A stretch of 64,000 bases of DNA from Oscillospiraceae bacterium (GTDB lineage Bacteria > Bacillota > Clostridia > Oscillospirales > Oscillospiraceae). Location of the stretch: NCBI GenBank assembly GCA_902761635.1, contig CACWLG010000008.1, forward strand, positions 44,124 through 108,123, given 5' to 3'. Below are positions 1 through 9,256 of the stretch, one piece after another. The position numbers and the translations under genes are program-made. The notes below the pieces were generated by a model that saw only the letters and a list, made by a program, of their open reading frames with translations, made no database searches and was not told the DNA's origin. The stretch's first letter is position 1. Every line of letters begins with the position of its first letter.

Positions 1-613
1 CTGTAAAGGAATCGACGGTGACATAGGCGTCCAGCTCTCCGGTCTCCAGCATCCTCAGCGATTCGTCCTCGGTGTTTGCCAGCTCGATCAGCTCAGCCTG
101 GATGTCGTTTCGCTTTGCCCACTCAAGGTAGAAGTCCGCCTGGATGCTGTCCCTGTTCACGCCGATCCGCTTCCCGTTCAGCGTGGAGATATCTGCCGAG
201 CTGATAGCTCGGTTATTGGGAGAGATAAACAGATAGTATTCCTCCGCCCCCATGGGAAGCTCGGGGAACAGCATGCGTTCCGCGCGCTCGGCCGTATAGG
301 AGACATCGCTCATCAGGTCGATATCGCCGTTTATGAGCAAACGCAGAAGCTCCGACCAGCTTCCGGTCACATATTCATAAGACCAGCTGGTATAGGCCGC
401 GATCTTGAGCTGGTACTCATAGGCGTAGCCGGAGCGTCTCCCGAACGAATCCACCGTATTATAGGAGGAATCATACCAGCCGACACGCACGATCTTCTGC
501 GTGTCTTGTGCCAGAGCAGCGCTTGGAGGCAAAACGGATAATCCCAGAAAAAAGCACAACAGCAGTGCTGCAAGCCGTTTCATAAGCTCCGATCTGACTG
601 TGTCTTGTCTCAT
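1..613 (-). CDS. Membrane sensor with SBP_bac_3 domain (N-terminal part, cut by window edge)
   Basis: The reading frame is open from the ATG at 613 to the window edge (204 codons). The start is supported by GGGGGAAAGG just upstream; a second Met at 583 begins the hydrophobic signal segment (LAALLLCFFLGLSVLPPSAA). After the signal comes a periplasmic solute-binding fold of the SBP_bac_3 type: VRVGWYDSSY, FGRRSGYAYEYQ, SWSELL, GDIDLMSDVSYT and LNGKRIGVN are all present and match the two full genes downstream almost motif for motif. In this family such a domain senses a small ligand outside the membrane and passes the signal to a cytoplasmic output. The output domain lies outside the window; by analogy it is probably GGDEF and/or EAL, but this is inference. 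It is the third tandem copy of the module. Confidence 0.85.
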   Translation of the reverse strand, partial: MRQDTVRSELMKRLAALLLCFFLGLSVLPPSAALAQDTQKIVRVGWYDSSYNTVDSFGRRSGYAYEYQLKIAAYTSWSYEYVTGSWSELLRLLINGDIDLMSDVSYTAERAERMLFPELPMGAEEYYLFISPNNRAISSADISTLNGKRIGVNRDSIQADFYLEWAKRNDIQAELIELANTEDESLRMLETGELDAYVTVDSFT

Positions 614-861
614 TTTCAACCTTTCCCCCGCTGTTCAGGATTAATTCGCTTTTACAGCATGTATATGTGTTATTCTATCATAACCATGGCTGTCATTGCA
701 AGTGGCGCCTCCCCGCTTCTGTCGGTATGCTCTTGCCTGCGATCCTTGTGTTTCGGCACGGCGCCCAAAAACAGACAGACCAGACCCGGGATCAAAAGCA
801 AGAAACGCATTGCAGCCTCCTGATTCCTTTTGCTCCGGATACCCCGCCGCGCAGCATGTGC

Positions 862-3798
862 TCACTGCTTCTCTGCCGGCAGGTTTTTGATGATGCGCGC
901 TTCAAAATCGTCTGCCGGAAGGGGCCTTGCAAAATAATAGCCCTGCACCAGATCGCATCCCATTTTTTTCAGCAGCTCAACCTGCGTTCTGGTCTCAACG
1001 CCCTCCGCGACGACCGGGATCTTCAGCTTGCTTCCGATGTTGAGGATCAGTTCCACCAGCTGGATATCCTTTTCGTTCTGCTCGATATTCCTCACAAAAG
1101 CCATGTCCATCTTCAAGCCGTCGATCGGAATGGAGGAGAGCATGTTGAGCGAAGAGTATCCGGAGCCGAAATCATCCATCTCAATTTTGTAGCCCTTGGC
1201 CCGCAGCTGCTGAATAATGCTGCCCAGCTGCCCGGCATCCTCGGTATAGGCGGATTCCGTCACCTCCAGCTGAAGGTACCGGGGATGCAGGGAAAACGCC
1301 TTCATCATATCCTCCAGCGTCTGCTCCAGCGTGGGGTCCAGCGCGTCCACGCGGGACAGATTGACGGACACGGGGATCGTGATCCCGTACTGCTCCCGCC
1401 ACTGTGCGATCTGCCGGATCGTCTCCCGCCACACGTACTTGTCGATTTCGCTGATCTGTCCGTTGGCTTCAAACAGGGGGATAAAATCAGCGGGCGAAAT
1501 CAGGCCGAGATCGGGATGCTGCCAGCGGATCAGCGCCTCTGCGCTTCTGAAAACGGGCGGTTCGCTTTGAATATCATACTTTGGCTGATAATAGACCCTG
1601 AACTCCCGCTCCTCCAGCGCACGCCCGAAGTCGTTGAGCAGGCGGTGGCTCAGCTCCTCCCGAATACGCATCTTCTCGTCGTAGATCATGAGGTGCTTTT
1701 CCGTTGCGCGCACGGCGCTGCTGGCCGTTCTTGCCCGGTCAAACAGCTGTACCGGCTCGATCCCCTCCTGCCAGGGGGCCACGCCCATGCGCAGCCGTAT
1801 ATTGGCATCAGGAAACTGCTTGCTCAGTCCGTCCTGAAAGCGGTGCAGCAGTGCGCGGTAATCGTCCTGCGGCACGCAGTAAATATCAAAACGGTCTCCC
1901 TCAAAACGCCCGCCGATCCCCTTCGTCTCACTCAGGAAGCTCCGTATCTCCTCCCCGAAGGCCTTGAGCACCCGGTCGCCATAGTCCCTGCCGTGAAGCT
2001 CGTTGATGGTATGGAACTGTTCAATGTTCATGACGACCGCGTCTGCCTTTCGCATCGGATCGCTCTGATACAGGCGGCTGGCATATTCAAAGAAAAAGTT
2101 TCGGTTATACAGTCCCGTCAGGGCATCCGTCTCGACCGCGGAGATCAGCTTCCGCTCCTGGTTTTCCCGCCGCTCTGTCCGGATGACCCGCAGAAGCAGC
2201 GCGATGATAAACAGCGCAAGCCCCGTCACGAACGCAAACACGCCGGCCATGTTGTCCCGCAAAAAGCTGCTGAAGGTCACGCGGTCGTTGGAATAGGAAT
2301 TGGCCGTCAGGGAAGAATGGATCAGCGACTCCGGGATGAGACGGCTGATTTTGTTGAGAATGGAGTACAGGCAATCGTCGTCCCGCCTTACGGCAAAGGA
2401 ACAATCCGCATTTCTGCCGGTTGCAAGGGAGGAAAGCTCATATCTCTCGCACACATCCTTCACGCGGTTGAGGCGATAATTGTTGATCAGCACACAGTCC
2501 GCCTCCCCCGCGGATACCGCCTTGAAGCCGTCCTCTCTCTCGTCATAGTATTGGATCTCCCAGTCGGGAAAATTGTCCTTCAGAAACGTTTCAAAGCCCA
2601 GATTGCCGCGTGCAATCGCAGCCGTCATGGGCTGCTCCGGCGATATTCCCCGCCGATCCGCGGTACGTACCGCCGCATAAAGCTCTGTGGATACATAGGG
2701 GTCTGTGATGATAACGCCAAGCTGCTCACCATCGTAGGAGCTGAGGTTGGCCGGGAAGAAGCAGTCGATCTCCCCGCGCTGGAGCGCCTTTATGCCCTCT
2801 TGCGTAGACGGATAGCCCTGGGTTTCAAAGCTTAAAACCGCATTCTTCTCGCAGGTCCGGGCAAAGGACAGGATATCCGACAGCGCGCCCTCCAAAGACT
2901 GTGTCTTCTCGTTATTGCCGCAGAACGGGAGATAGTCCGTCATATACCCCACGCGGATGCTGCCGTGCTCCTGGTACCAGGCCAGCTCATCCTGCGTCAG
3001 GAAGCCGGTGAGCCCGCTGGCCTTGTGGTACTTTGCGGTCATCTCTTCGTTGAAATTCCGGTTGTCCTCCATGATGCGGTTCATGGCGGCGTCCAGTTCG
3101 CGTTTGAGATCCGGACGGTTCTTGTTTACGCCGAAGAAGGATTCCGCAAAGCCCACCTTGCAGATGGGCAGCACGTCGGCAGTATTTCCGTAGGTATCCA
3201 GCGTCACAAGTGCGTCGATCTCGCCGCGCTCAAGCATGGCGAGCAGCTCCGGCGTCTTGCCCGTCAGCTCCGTGATTACCGGGTGAACGTTATAATTCTT
3301 TGCCCATTCGACAAAGAGCTGCTCCTGAATGCTGTTTTTATTGACGCCGACAAGCTTGCCGTCCAGGGTGGAAAAATCATCCGGCCTGATTTCCGTATTG
3401 TCGGGAGATATAAAGACATGATAGTCCTCAGAGCCCATGCGCAGAGCGGAATAGAGGATCTTTTCCGCGCGCGCCTCGGTATAGGACACGTCGCTGAGAA
3501 GGTCGATCTCTCCCGCCATCAGCATTTCAAGCAGCTCCGACCAGCTGCCCTCTACATATTCATAATCCCAGCCGGTAAAGGTGGCGACCCGCTGCTGGTA
3601 TTCATAACCGTAGCCGGAGCGTCTTCCGAACTGATCTGTATGGTGAAAGGCTGACTCATACCATCCGACGCGCACGGTCTTTCTGCTTTTTTGTGCATAA
3701 ACATCGAAAGGCATCCACATGGAAAAGACTGCCGCAACAAGAATCAGTAGCACTACTGCCTTTCGCATGCGATAAAATACAGTGTTTCCTGATGACAT
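862..3798 (-). CDS. Membrane c-di-GMP protein: two SBP_bac_3 domains, degenerate GGDEF, EAL
   Basis: Likely c-di-GMP phosphodiesterase that responds to an extracellular solute. Order: signal/TM segment near residues 12-35, two solute-binding repeats (VRVGWYESAF and later IRVGYMTDYLPFCG, about 40-510), a transmembrane helix (FAFVTGLALFIIALLL), a GGDEF domain at about 575-730 and an EAL domain at about 740-975. The GGDEF signature has decayed (GGRFEGDRF instead of GGDEF), so cyclase activity is unlikely. The EAL domain keeps the catalytic set: EALIRW, NLSR, the Glu of VTES, DDFGSGYSSL, VVAEGVET and QGYYFARP. The open frame extends to a GTG at 3810, but AAGGAG at about 3811-3816 is spaced correctly only for the ATG at 3798, chosen here. 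It is a paralogue of both neighbours and has its own 5' gap. Confidence 0.9.
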   Translation of the reverse strand: MSSGNTVFYRMRKAVVLLILVAAVFSMWMPFDVYAQKSRKTVRVGWYESAFHHTDQFGRRSGYGYEYQQRVATFTGWDYEYVEGSWSELLEMLMAGEIDLLSDVSYTEARAEKILYSALRMGSEDYHVFISPDNTEIRPDDFSTLDGKLVGVNKNSIQEQLFVEWAKNYNVHPVITELTGKTPELLAMLERGEIDALVTLDTYGNTADVLPICKVGFAESFFGVNKNRPDLKRELDAAMNRIMEDNRNFNEEMTAKYHKASGLTGFLTQDELAWYQEHGSIRVGYMTDYLPFCGNNEKTQSLEGALSDILSFARTCEKNAVLSFETQGYPSTQEGIKALQRGEIDCFFPANLSSYDGEQLGVIITDPYVSTELYAAVRTADRRGISPEQPMTAAIARGNLGFETFLKDNFPDWEIQYYDEREDGFKAVSAGEADCVLINNYRLNRVKDVCERYELSSLATGRNADCSFAVRRDDDCLYSILNKISRLIPESLIHSSLTANSYSNDRVTFSSFLRDNMAGVFAFVTGLALFIIALLLRVIRTERRENQERKLISAVETDALTGLYNRNFFFEYASRLYQSDPMRKADAVVMNIEQFHTINELHGRDYGDRVLKAFGEEIRSFLSETKGIGGRFEGDRFDIYCVPQDDYRALLHRFQDGLSKQFPDANIRLRMGVAPWQEGIEPVQLFDRARTASSAVRATEKHLMIYDEKMRIREELSHRLLNDFGRALEEREFRVYYQPKYDIQSEPPVFRSAEALIRWQHPDLGLISPADFIPLFEANGQISEIDKYVWRETIRQIAQWREQYGITIPVSVNLSRVDALDPTLEQTLEDMMKAFSLHPRYLQLEVTESAYTEDAGQLGSIIQQLRAKGYKIEMDDFGSGYSSLNMLSSIPIDGLKMDMAFVRNIEQNEKDIQLVELILNIGSKLKIPVVAEGVETRTQVELLKKMGCDLVQGYYFARPLPADDFEARIIKNLPAEKQ

Positions 3799-3878
3799 CT
3801 CCCTGCTCACTCCTTAAAGCGCTTTCAGATTTCCATTCTTTTGTTTCTGGTCCATGCCAGGACCGAGGCCATGCTTCG

Positions 3879-3903
3879 GCTTCCCGCAGCAGGAAGCTTT
3901 TTT
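3879..3903 (+). terminator. Short terminator-like hairpin
   Basis: GCTTCC (3879-3884) pairs with GGAAGC (3892-3897), loop of seven, followed by six T on the plus strand. It lies between two minus-strand genes, and no plus-strand gene ends here. Read on the minus strand the hairpin has no T tail, so its role in ending the 3920-7351 transcript is doubtful. Confidence 0.3.
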
Positions 3904-3919
3904 ACCCCGGGGACTTTGC

Positions 3920-6900
3920 TTAGCCTGTCTGTCTGTCCTTCAATTCGCTTTTGTTCTCATACATTTTCTGGTCTGCGCGGTCGAACACGAGCGCCACGCT
4001 GGCGTCGCCGTCATATTTCGACACGCCGCAGGCAATGACGATCCCGCCTGTTTGAATCGCCTTCGTGTTGTGATCCTTCATTTTCCCGATCAGCTCTTCA
4101 ATGCATTCATAATCCGCGCCCTGTATAACGGCGACAAATTCATCCCCGCCGATGCGGAAAACAGGACTGTGCTTAAAAATACCGCAGATGATACGGCAGG
4201 CATCCCGAAGGTATAGATCCCCGGCTTTGTGTCCGACTGTATCATTGATTTTCTTCAGGTCGTTCACATCCAGGATAACAATGGCAAAGTCCGACACGCG
4301 GTGCTCCGCGATCTGGGAATCCAGGCGTTCCTCCGTTTCGAGGTAAGCATGCCTGTTCTTCACGCCTGTCAGCACGTCCAGGTTTGCTTCCCGCTGAGCC
4401 TGCGCAAGGCGCCTCTCATATTCCTCCTCCTGCCGGACATGCGCGTCGATATCGCTGATGCCCACGATCATGCGGGGTCCTTCCTTCTCCTCGATGATGG
4501 CCGCCCGCAGCTGCACATAGCGCGGCTTCCCCTCCAGCATGAGGCGATAGCTGACAGAGAAGACGCCGTGACGCTCGATCTCGGCCAGCACGTTTTCCTT
4601 TGTCAGCACTTCAAGCAGGCGGTTCTGATCCTCCGGATAGATCACGATACGAATCTGCTCCCTGGAATCAGCAAAGAAATCCGTCCCCTCCCTGGGGCTG
4701 GCAAGATCCTTAAAGCTGTTTGTCGCACTGTATTCGTGATACTGGCCGGTCTCCGGAACAATGGAATAGAGACTGAGAAAGTCGCCGAAGAGCGCTCTGA
4801 GCCGGGCGTAGGCAAGCTGCTCCTCCTTCACCCGTTCCATCGCAAGTCGCTGCCTCACCTCTTCATCAACATCCGCAATGCCGATGATGATGAAGCGCTC
4901 ATCGTCCTCCATGCGGGAGACCTTCATGGTGACGTAAGTCGGCCCATGATCCGAAATCAGCCGGTACTGCATCATGAAGGTATTGTTGTGCTCCAGCGCC
5001 GCCAGGAGCGTTTTGCGATCCATTGCTTTTGCGAACTTGGCGCGGTCATCGGGATAGACGAACTCATTGACCTCGATCTGGCATTCCTCAAAGAAGTGCC
5101 AGCCGCGCCGGGCCTCGGTCAGCGCGTTATGCTCATCGTTTGTCCGATACTCGATATACTCCTCCGTCTGCAGATTCACATAGTAAAGATCCGTATAGCT
5201 GCGTGCCAGGGTCTGGGCAATGTGGGTATAGATGATGCCGGTTCTCCGCGCCTTCTCGTAGGCTTCCTTGGACGTGGCGATCTCGCGCCGAATGCGCACC
5301 ATATCCGTCATATCCTGGCAGATGCCGAGTACGCACTGACGGCCGGAGGCGTCCATGTATTTGAGCTTGGTGGTCTGGAGCTGGTGCCGGTTCCCGTTTG
5401 CGTCCGGTACGTCTTCCACAAAAATGTACGGCGTATCCATGGACAGGGCGATCTTGTCCTCCTCGTCAAACTTGGCGGCGGTCTTTTCGTCAAAGATCTG
5501 CGCGGCGGTGAGGCCGATCACTTCCTCCGGCTTCTCCTTATGCGCATACCTGGCAAAATCCCGGTTGCAGGCCAGGTACACGCCGGTTTTGGCATCCTTG
5601 GTGAAGTTCATGCCGGGCATATTGTCCAGAAGCGAAGCGATGGTCTGCTTGAGCTCCGCAATTTTCTCCGCTTCCTCCAGCAGGCGTTTCTGCTCGTTTG
5701 CGGTCCGCTCCGCCTTCAGCTTCTGCAGCAGCAGGACAATGATGACCGTGAACACCGCAATCATCACAAGCATGACCGCACGCCAGTTATCCTTCAGCAC
5801 CTGCGTAAGGGAGACATTCTGATCCGCGTGCATGTAGGAGGCCAGTGCCGAGTCCATGTCATCGCTGTCTGTTGTGACAGCCGTCTTGTTCAGGATGAAA
5901 TAAAGCTCCCGGTCCGCCCTGTTTACCGCAAAGGAGAGGGGCATGGTCTCACCGGTCGGCACGGAGAAGAGCCGGGATTTCGCTATGATCTCCTCCGCGG
6001 CGGGCATTCTGTATGCGCTGACAAGGATGCAGTCGGCATCCCCGGAAGCGACCGCGGCAAAGCACGACCTGCCGTCGCCATAGTTTTTCCTGACGGACGC
6101 GGGGTACTTTTCCATTATAAAGGTTTCAATGTTCAGATCATCGGTATGAATCGCGAAGGTGGTTCTGCTGTCGCGGGAAAGCCTGTTCTGATCGGAAGAG
6201 CGCATCACCGCGTTCATCTCGGTCTTCATGGCAGGCGCCGTCACCCGCACATCCATGGCGGCGGCATCATGAGAACTCAGGTTGACGGGAAACACGCAGT
6301 CGATCTCGCCGGCTCTCATGGCGTTCAGCGCAGATTCGGTTGAGGCATAGGGATGCGGCTCGAATTGAATATCGTAGCGTCTCAGATGGTTTGCCGCATG
6401 CGTCAGGTAATCCCCCAGCGCGCCGGTCAGTTTTCCCGTCTGCTTGTCGGCGTCACAAAACGGCAGACAATCGTCCCGATATCCGATGCGGATCGGGCCG
6501 TGCGTTTTCAGCCAGTCCTCCTGCCCAGGTGTCAGAAAGATATTGGTATTGGTGTTATAACTGTTGTTTTCTCTGATTCTTTGTCTGAAATCCGGATCTT
6601 CATCCTGGATTCCGGACAGCGCCATGTTGAGCTCCGCAAGCAGATCGGGTCTGCTCTTGTTGACGGCGTAGTAATAATCCGATGCGCCGACTCTGGAGAC
6701 AGGGACGATCTTCTGCTCAGAACCAAAGGAGTAGACAGTCGTGTACCCGTCGATTTCGCCCCGCGTGAGCTTATCCAGGGATTCCGCCTCCCCCAGATCC
6801 ATCGGGACGATTTCGATGTTCAGGCCGTTTCTATCCGCCCAATCCTCAAGAAAGCCCTCCTGGATGCTGCCCACATTGACGCCGATCCGCTTGCCGTTGA

Positions 6901-7351
6901 AGGTGGCAAGATTATCCGCCGTGATCTCACGGTTCTCCGCGTCGATATAAATATAGTAGGCCTCCGAGCCCATGGGCAGATCCGGGAAGGACATGAACTC
7001 CGTCCTCTCCGGCTTATAGGAGACGTCGCTCAGCAGGTCGATTTCTCCGTTTTTCAGCATCTGGAACAGGTTCGACCAGCTGTCCTCCACATATTCATAA
7101 GTCCAGCCCGTATACGCGGAGATCTTTTCCTGGTATTCGACGTCTACGCCGCAGCGTCTTCCGAACTCATCCCAATAGCAGAAGGAGGAATCATACCAGC
7201 CGACACGCACGACCTTCTGATTCGATTCCTGTGCATATGCCGCGGCAGGGATGCTCAGAGTGATGATGACGATCACACACAGAACAGAGGCTAAAAACCT
7301 CCTCAAACTTCGTTTTCCTCCCATGTTCAGTACCGTCCCCTCATGATCCAT
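3920..7351 (-). CDS. Membrane diguanylate cyclase: two SBP_bac_3 domains, PAS-type domains, GGDEF
   Basis: Probable c-di-GMP synthase under extracellular control, 1143 residues. An N-terminal signal (LASVLCVIVIITLSIPAAAYA) leads into two solute-binding repeats (VRVGWYDSSF; IRIGYRDDCLPFCD). A transmembrane helix follows (VMLVMIAVFTVIIVLLL), then a short coiled linker, a PAS domain (about 560-690, LLDNMPGMNFTKDAKTG), two further PAS-like segments (ERFIIIGIADVDEEVRQR and PRMIVGISDIDAHVRQ end each) and a C-terminal GGDEF domain. The cyclase motifs are intact: DVLTGVKNRHAYLE, VILDVNDLKKINDTVGHKAGD and FRIGGDEF, suggesting an active enzyme. The ATG at 7351 lacks a clear ribosome binding site; the ATG at 7324 (MGGKRSLRRF) gives a more typical signal peptide and is an alternative start. 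It has the opposite activity to the EAL protein next to it. Confidence 0.9.
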   Translation of the reverse strand: MDHEGTVLNMGGKRSLRRFLASVLCVIVIITLSIPAAAYAQESNQKVVRVGWYDSSFCYWDEFGRRCGVDVEYQEKISAYTGWTYEYVEDSWSNLFQMLKNGEIDLLSDVSYKPERTEFMSFPDLPMGSEAYYIYIDAENREITADNLATFNGKRIGVNVGSIQEGFLEDWADRNGLNIEIVPMDLGEAESLDKLTRGEIDGYTTVYSFGSEQKIVPVSRVGASDYYYAVNKSRPDLLAELNMALSGIQDEDPDFRQRIRENNSYNTNTNIFLTPGQEDWLKTHGPIRIGYRDDCLPFCDADKQTGKLTGALGDYLTHAANHLRRYDIQFEPHPYASTESALNAMRAGEIDCVFPVNLSSHDAAAMDVRVTAPAMKTEMNAVMRSSDQNRLSRDSRTTFAIHTDDLNIETFIMEKYPASVRKNYGDGRSCFAAVASGDADCILVSAYRMPAAEEIIAKSRLFSVPTGETMPLSFAVNRADRELYFILNKTAVTTDSDDMDSALASYMHADQNVSLTQVLKDNWRAVMLVMIAVFTVIIVLLLQKLKAERTANEQKRLLEEAEKIAELKQTIASLLDNMPGMNFTKDAKTGVYLACNRDFARYAHKEKPEEVIGLTAAQIFDEKTAAKFDEEDKIALSMDTPYIFVEDVPDANGNRHQLQTTKLKYMDASGRQCVLGICQDMTDMVRIRREIATSKEAYEKARRTGIIYTHIAQTLARSYTDLYYVNLQTEEYIEYRTNDEHNALTEARRGWHFFEECQIEVNEFVYPDDRAKFAKAMDRKTLLAALEHNNTFMMQYRLISDHGPTYVTMKVSRMEDDERFIIIGIADVDEEVRQRLAMERVKEEQLAYARLRALFGDFLSLYSIVPETGQYHEYSATNSFKDLASPREGTDFFADSREQIRIVIYPEDQNRLLEVLTKENVLAEIERHGVFSVSYRLMLEGKPRYVQLRAAIIEEKEGPRMIVGISDIDAHVRQEEEYERRLAQAQREANLDVLTGVKNRHAYLETEERLDSQIAEHRVSDFAIVILDVNDLKKINDTVGHKAGDLYLRDACRIICGIFKHSPVFRIGGDEFVAVIQGADYECIEELIGKMKDHNTKAIQTGGIVIACGVSKYDGDASVALVFDRADQKMYENKSELKDRQTG

Positions 7352-7544
7352 ATGTCAGCAGCCATATCACCGTTTATCCCGCTGCCTGTTTTATCGGCTT
7401 TTTTACATACTCGCGCTTGATTATTTACAGTTATTGTATCACGCTTTTCATCAAAAAACAACAAAAACTCCCAAATTCTCACGCGCTTTTCCTCCTTTGT
7501 TTCGTACATTTTGATAAGGAGCAGGCGTCAATGCGCAGCAAGAT

Positions 7545-7578
7545 GCCCGCCGGGTGCTGTGGTCAGCACCCGGCGGGC
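7545..7578 (-). terminator. Strong GC-rich hairpin after asnB
   Basis: A perfect 15-bp stem (GCCCGCCGGGTGCTG with its complement, loop TGGT at 7560-7563) lies about 80 bases past the asnB stop. There is no T-run on either side, so it may be a Rho-independent terminator with a weak tail or an mRNA 3' stabiliser. The rest of 7352-7659 is AT-rich around 7420-7510, which suits the promoter of the minus-strand GGDEF gene, but no clear -35/-10 pair was assigned. Confidence 0.55.
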
Positions 7579-7659
7579 CGCGTTATTTAACATATATAAC
7601 AGAAACAGGATCGCTTGATTCTCCAAACGCGGTTTCCCTGCCTTTTTCTCCGTTCGCGC

Positions 7660-9243
7660 TCAGGTCCCGCTCGCGCCGTAGTTTGCCAGGACGCGGGCGG
7701 AGGGATCGTTCACATTGCAGCCAGGCCAGCTCTTGTTCGGCATCCAGAAGTCCGCGATCATCTCCGCCTGTCCTGGATAGTATTTCTCGAAGATTTCGCG
7801 GTACAGCAGGCTCTCCTTGGTAAAGGGGCGGCCATGCTCATAGGCCATCCGCCTGCGTTCAAATTCCTCGTCGGTGTAAAGGCTCTCGGCATAGGCCTTC
7901 AGATCGTCCACCATGGAGTGGCCCACCGCGTCCGAGAAGGCTGCCTTCTGCCGCCAAAGGATCTCGTCCGGCAGCAGATGGTCCTTTTCAAACGCACGGC
8001 GCAGCAGGTATTTTCCCATGTTGTAACGGTTCATCTTGAGGCCCGGGTCGATGGACATGACATATTTTACAAACTCCAGGTCGCCGAAGGGAACGCGGGC
8101 TTCCAGAGAGTTTACCGAAATGCATCGGTCAGCGCGCAGCACGTCGTACATGTGGATTTCGTCGATGCGCTTTTTCGCCTCCCGCTGAAATTCCTCGGAG
8201 CTCGGAGCAAAGTCCGTGTACTTGTAGCCGAAGAGCTCATCGCTGATTTCACCGGTCAGCAGCACTCGCACGTCCGTCTGTTCATGGATCGCCTTGCAGC
8301 AGAGGTACATGCCCATGCTGGCCCGGATCGTGGTGATGTCCCAGGTGCCGAGGGCGGCGATGACCTCCTCCAGAGAGTCCAGCACCTGCTGTCGGGTCAT
8401 GTACACCTCGGTGTGCTCGGCCCCGATGTAGTCCGCCGCCGTGCGGGCGTACTTGAGGTCGATGGCGTCCACATCCATGCCGATGGCAAAGGTGCGTACA
8501 TGCCTGCCGAGGATCTTGGCGGAGATGGCGCACACGAGGCTGGAGTCCAGCCCGCCGGAAAGCAGGAAGCCCAGGGGCGCGTCCGCGTCCAGGCGCTTGT
8601 CCACGCCGAGGATCAGCTTTTCCCGGATCCCCGCGCAGATTTCGTCCAGGTCCCCGTCAATGTAGGAATCGACGGTGGTGAGATCGGCATAGCGGACAAA
8701 CCGTCCATCCTTCCAGTAGTGTCCCGGCGGGAAGGGCTTGATCTCTTTGCAGAGTCCCACCAGGTTCTTGGCCTCACTGGCAAAGACCATGCTGCCGTCG
8801 GAGAGCTCTCCATAAAACAGCGGGCGAATGCCGATCGGGTCACGGGCGGCGATGAAGCTGTCCGTTTCGGCATCATAGAGGATCATGGCAAACTCCGCGT
8901 CCAGCTTTGCGAACATCTCCACGCCGTACCTGTGATAGAGCGGCAGGATGATCTCGCAGTCGGAATCGCTCTGAAAGACGTATCCCTCATCCTCCAGCTC
9001 CTTTTTAAGCGGGCGGAAGAGATACAGCTCGCCGTTGCAGACGCACATATCGCCCTTGAGGTGAAACGGCTGCATCCCCTCCTCATGCAGGCCCATGATG
9101 GCGAGACGGTGGAAGCAGAGATACCCTTCCCCGGCCTGCTCCACGCGGCTCATATCCGGGCCGCGGGAAACGGTGCGCTCAAAAAACGGCAGGAATTGCT
9201 CCGGCGTCAACGTGCCGGACGTAAAGCCCATAATCGAACACAT
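7660..9243 (-). CDS. asnB: Glutamine-hydrolysing asparagine synthase
   Basis: Makes asparagine from aspartate, ATP and the ammonia of glutamine. At 527 residues it has the AsnB layout. The N-terminal class II glutamine amidotransferase begins MCSIMGF, so Cys2 is the nucleophile after Met removal; RGPD, HRLAIMG and CNGELY follow. The C-terminal synthetase domain carries the ATP-binding PP-loop LLSGGLDSSLV near residue 233, then TGEISDELFGYKY and ARVPFGDLEFV. It starts 13 bases after glmS on the same strand, with a good GGAG before the ATG, so glmS-asnB should be one transcript. Both enzymes spend glutamine amide nitrogen, which fits the surrounding assimilation cluster. Confidence 0.95.
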   Translation of the reverse strand: MCSIMGFTSGTLTPEQFLPFFERTVSRGPDMSRVEQAGEGYLCFHRLAIMGLHEEGMQPFHLKGDMCVCNGELYLFRPLKKELEDEGYVFQSDSDCEIILPLYHRYGVEMFAKLDAEFAMILYDAETDSFIAARDPIGIRPLFYGELSDGSMVFASEAKNLVGLCKEIKPFPPGHYWKDGRFVRYADLTTVDSYIDGDLDEICAGIREKLILGVDKRLDADAPLGFLLSGGLDSSLVCAISAKILGRHVRTFAIGMDVDAIDLKYARTAADYIGAEHTEVYMTRQQVLDSLEEVIAALGTWDITTIRASMGMYLCCKAIHEQTDVRVLLTGEISDELFGYKYTDFAPSSEEFQREAKKRIDEIHMYDVLRADRCISVNSLEARVPFGDLEFVKYVMSIDPGLKMNRYNMGKYLLRRAFEKDHLLPDEILWRQKAAFSDAVGHSMVDDLKAYAESLYTDEEFERRRMAYEHGRPFTKESLLYREIFEKYYPGQAEMIADFWMPNKSWPGCNVNDPSARVLANYGASGT

Positions 9244-9256
9244 GATGATTCTCCTC

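Noticed and set aside
667-2835. Long plus-strand open frames opposite the sensor genes (also at 4229-6343, 7615-10810, 12261-13457, 17383-21972 on the opposite strand)
   Set aside because: They are antisense shadows of well-supported genes in GC-rich DNA; composition is odd, no ribosome sites, and no recognisable families.
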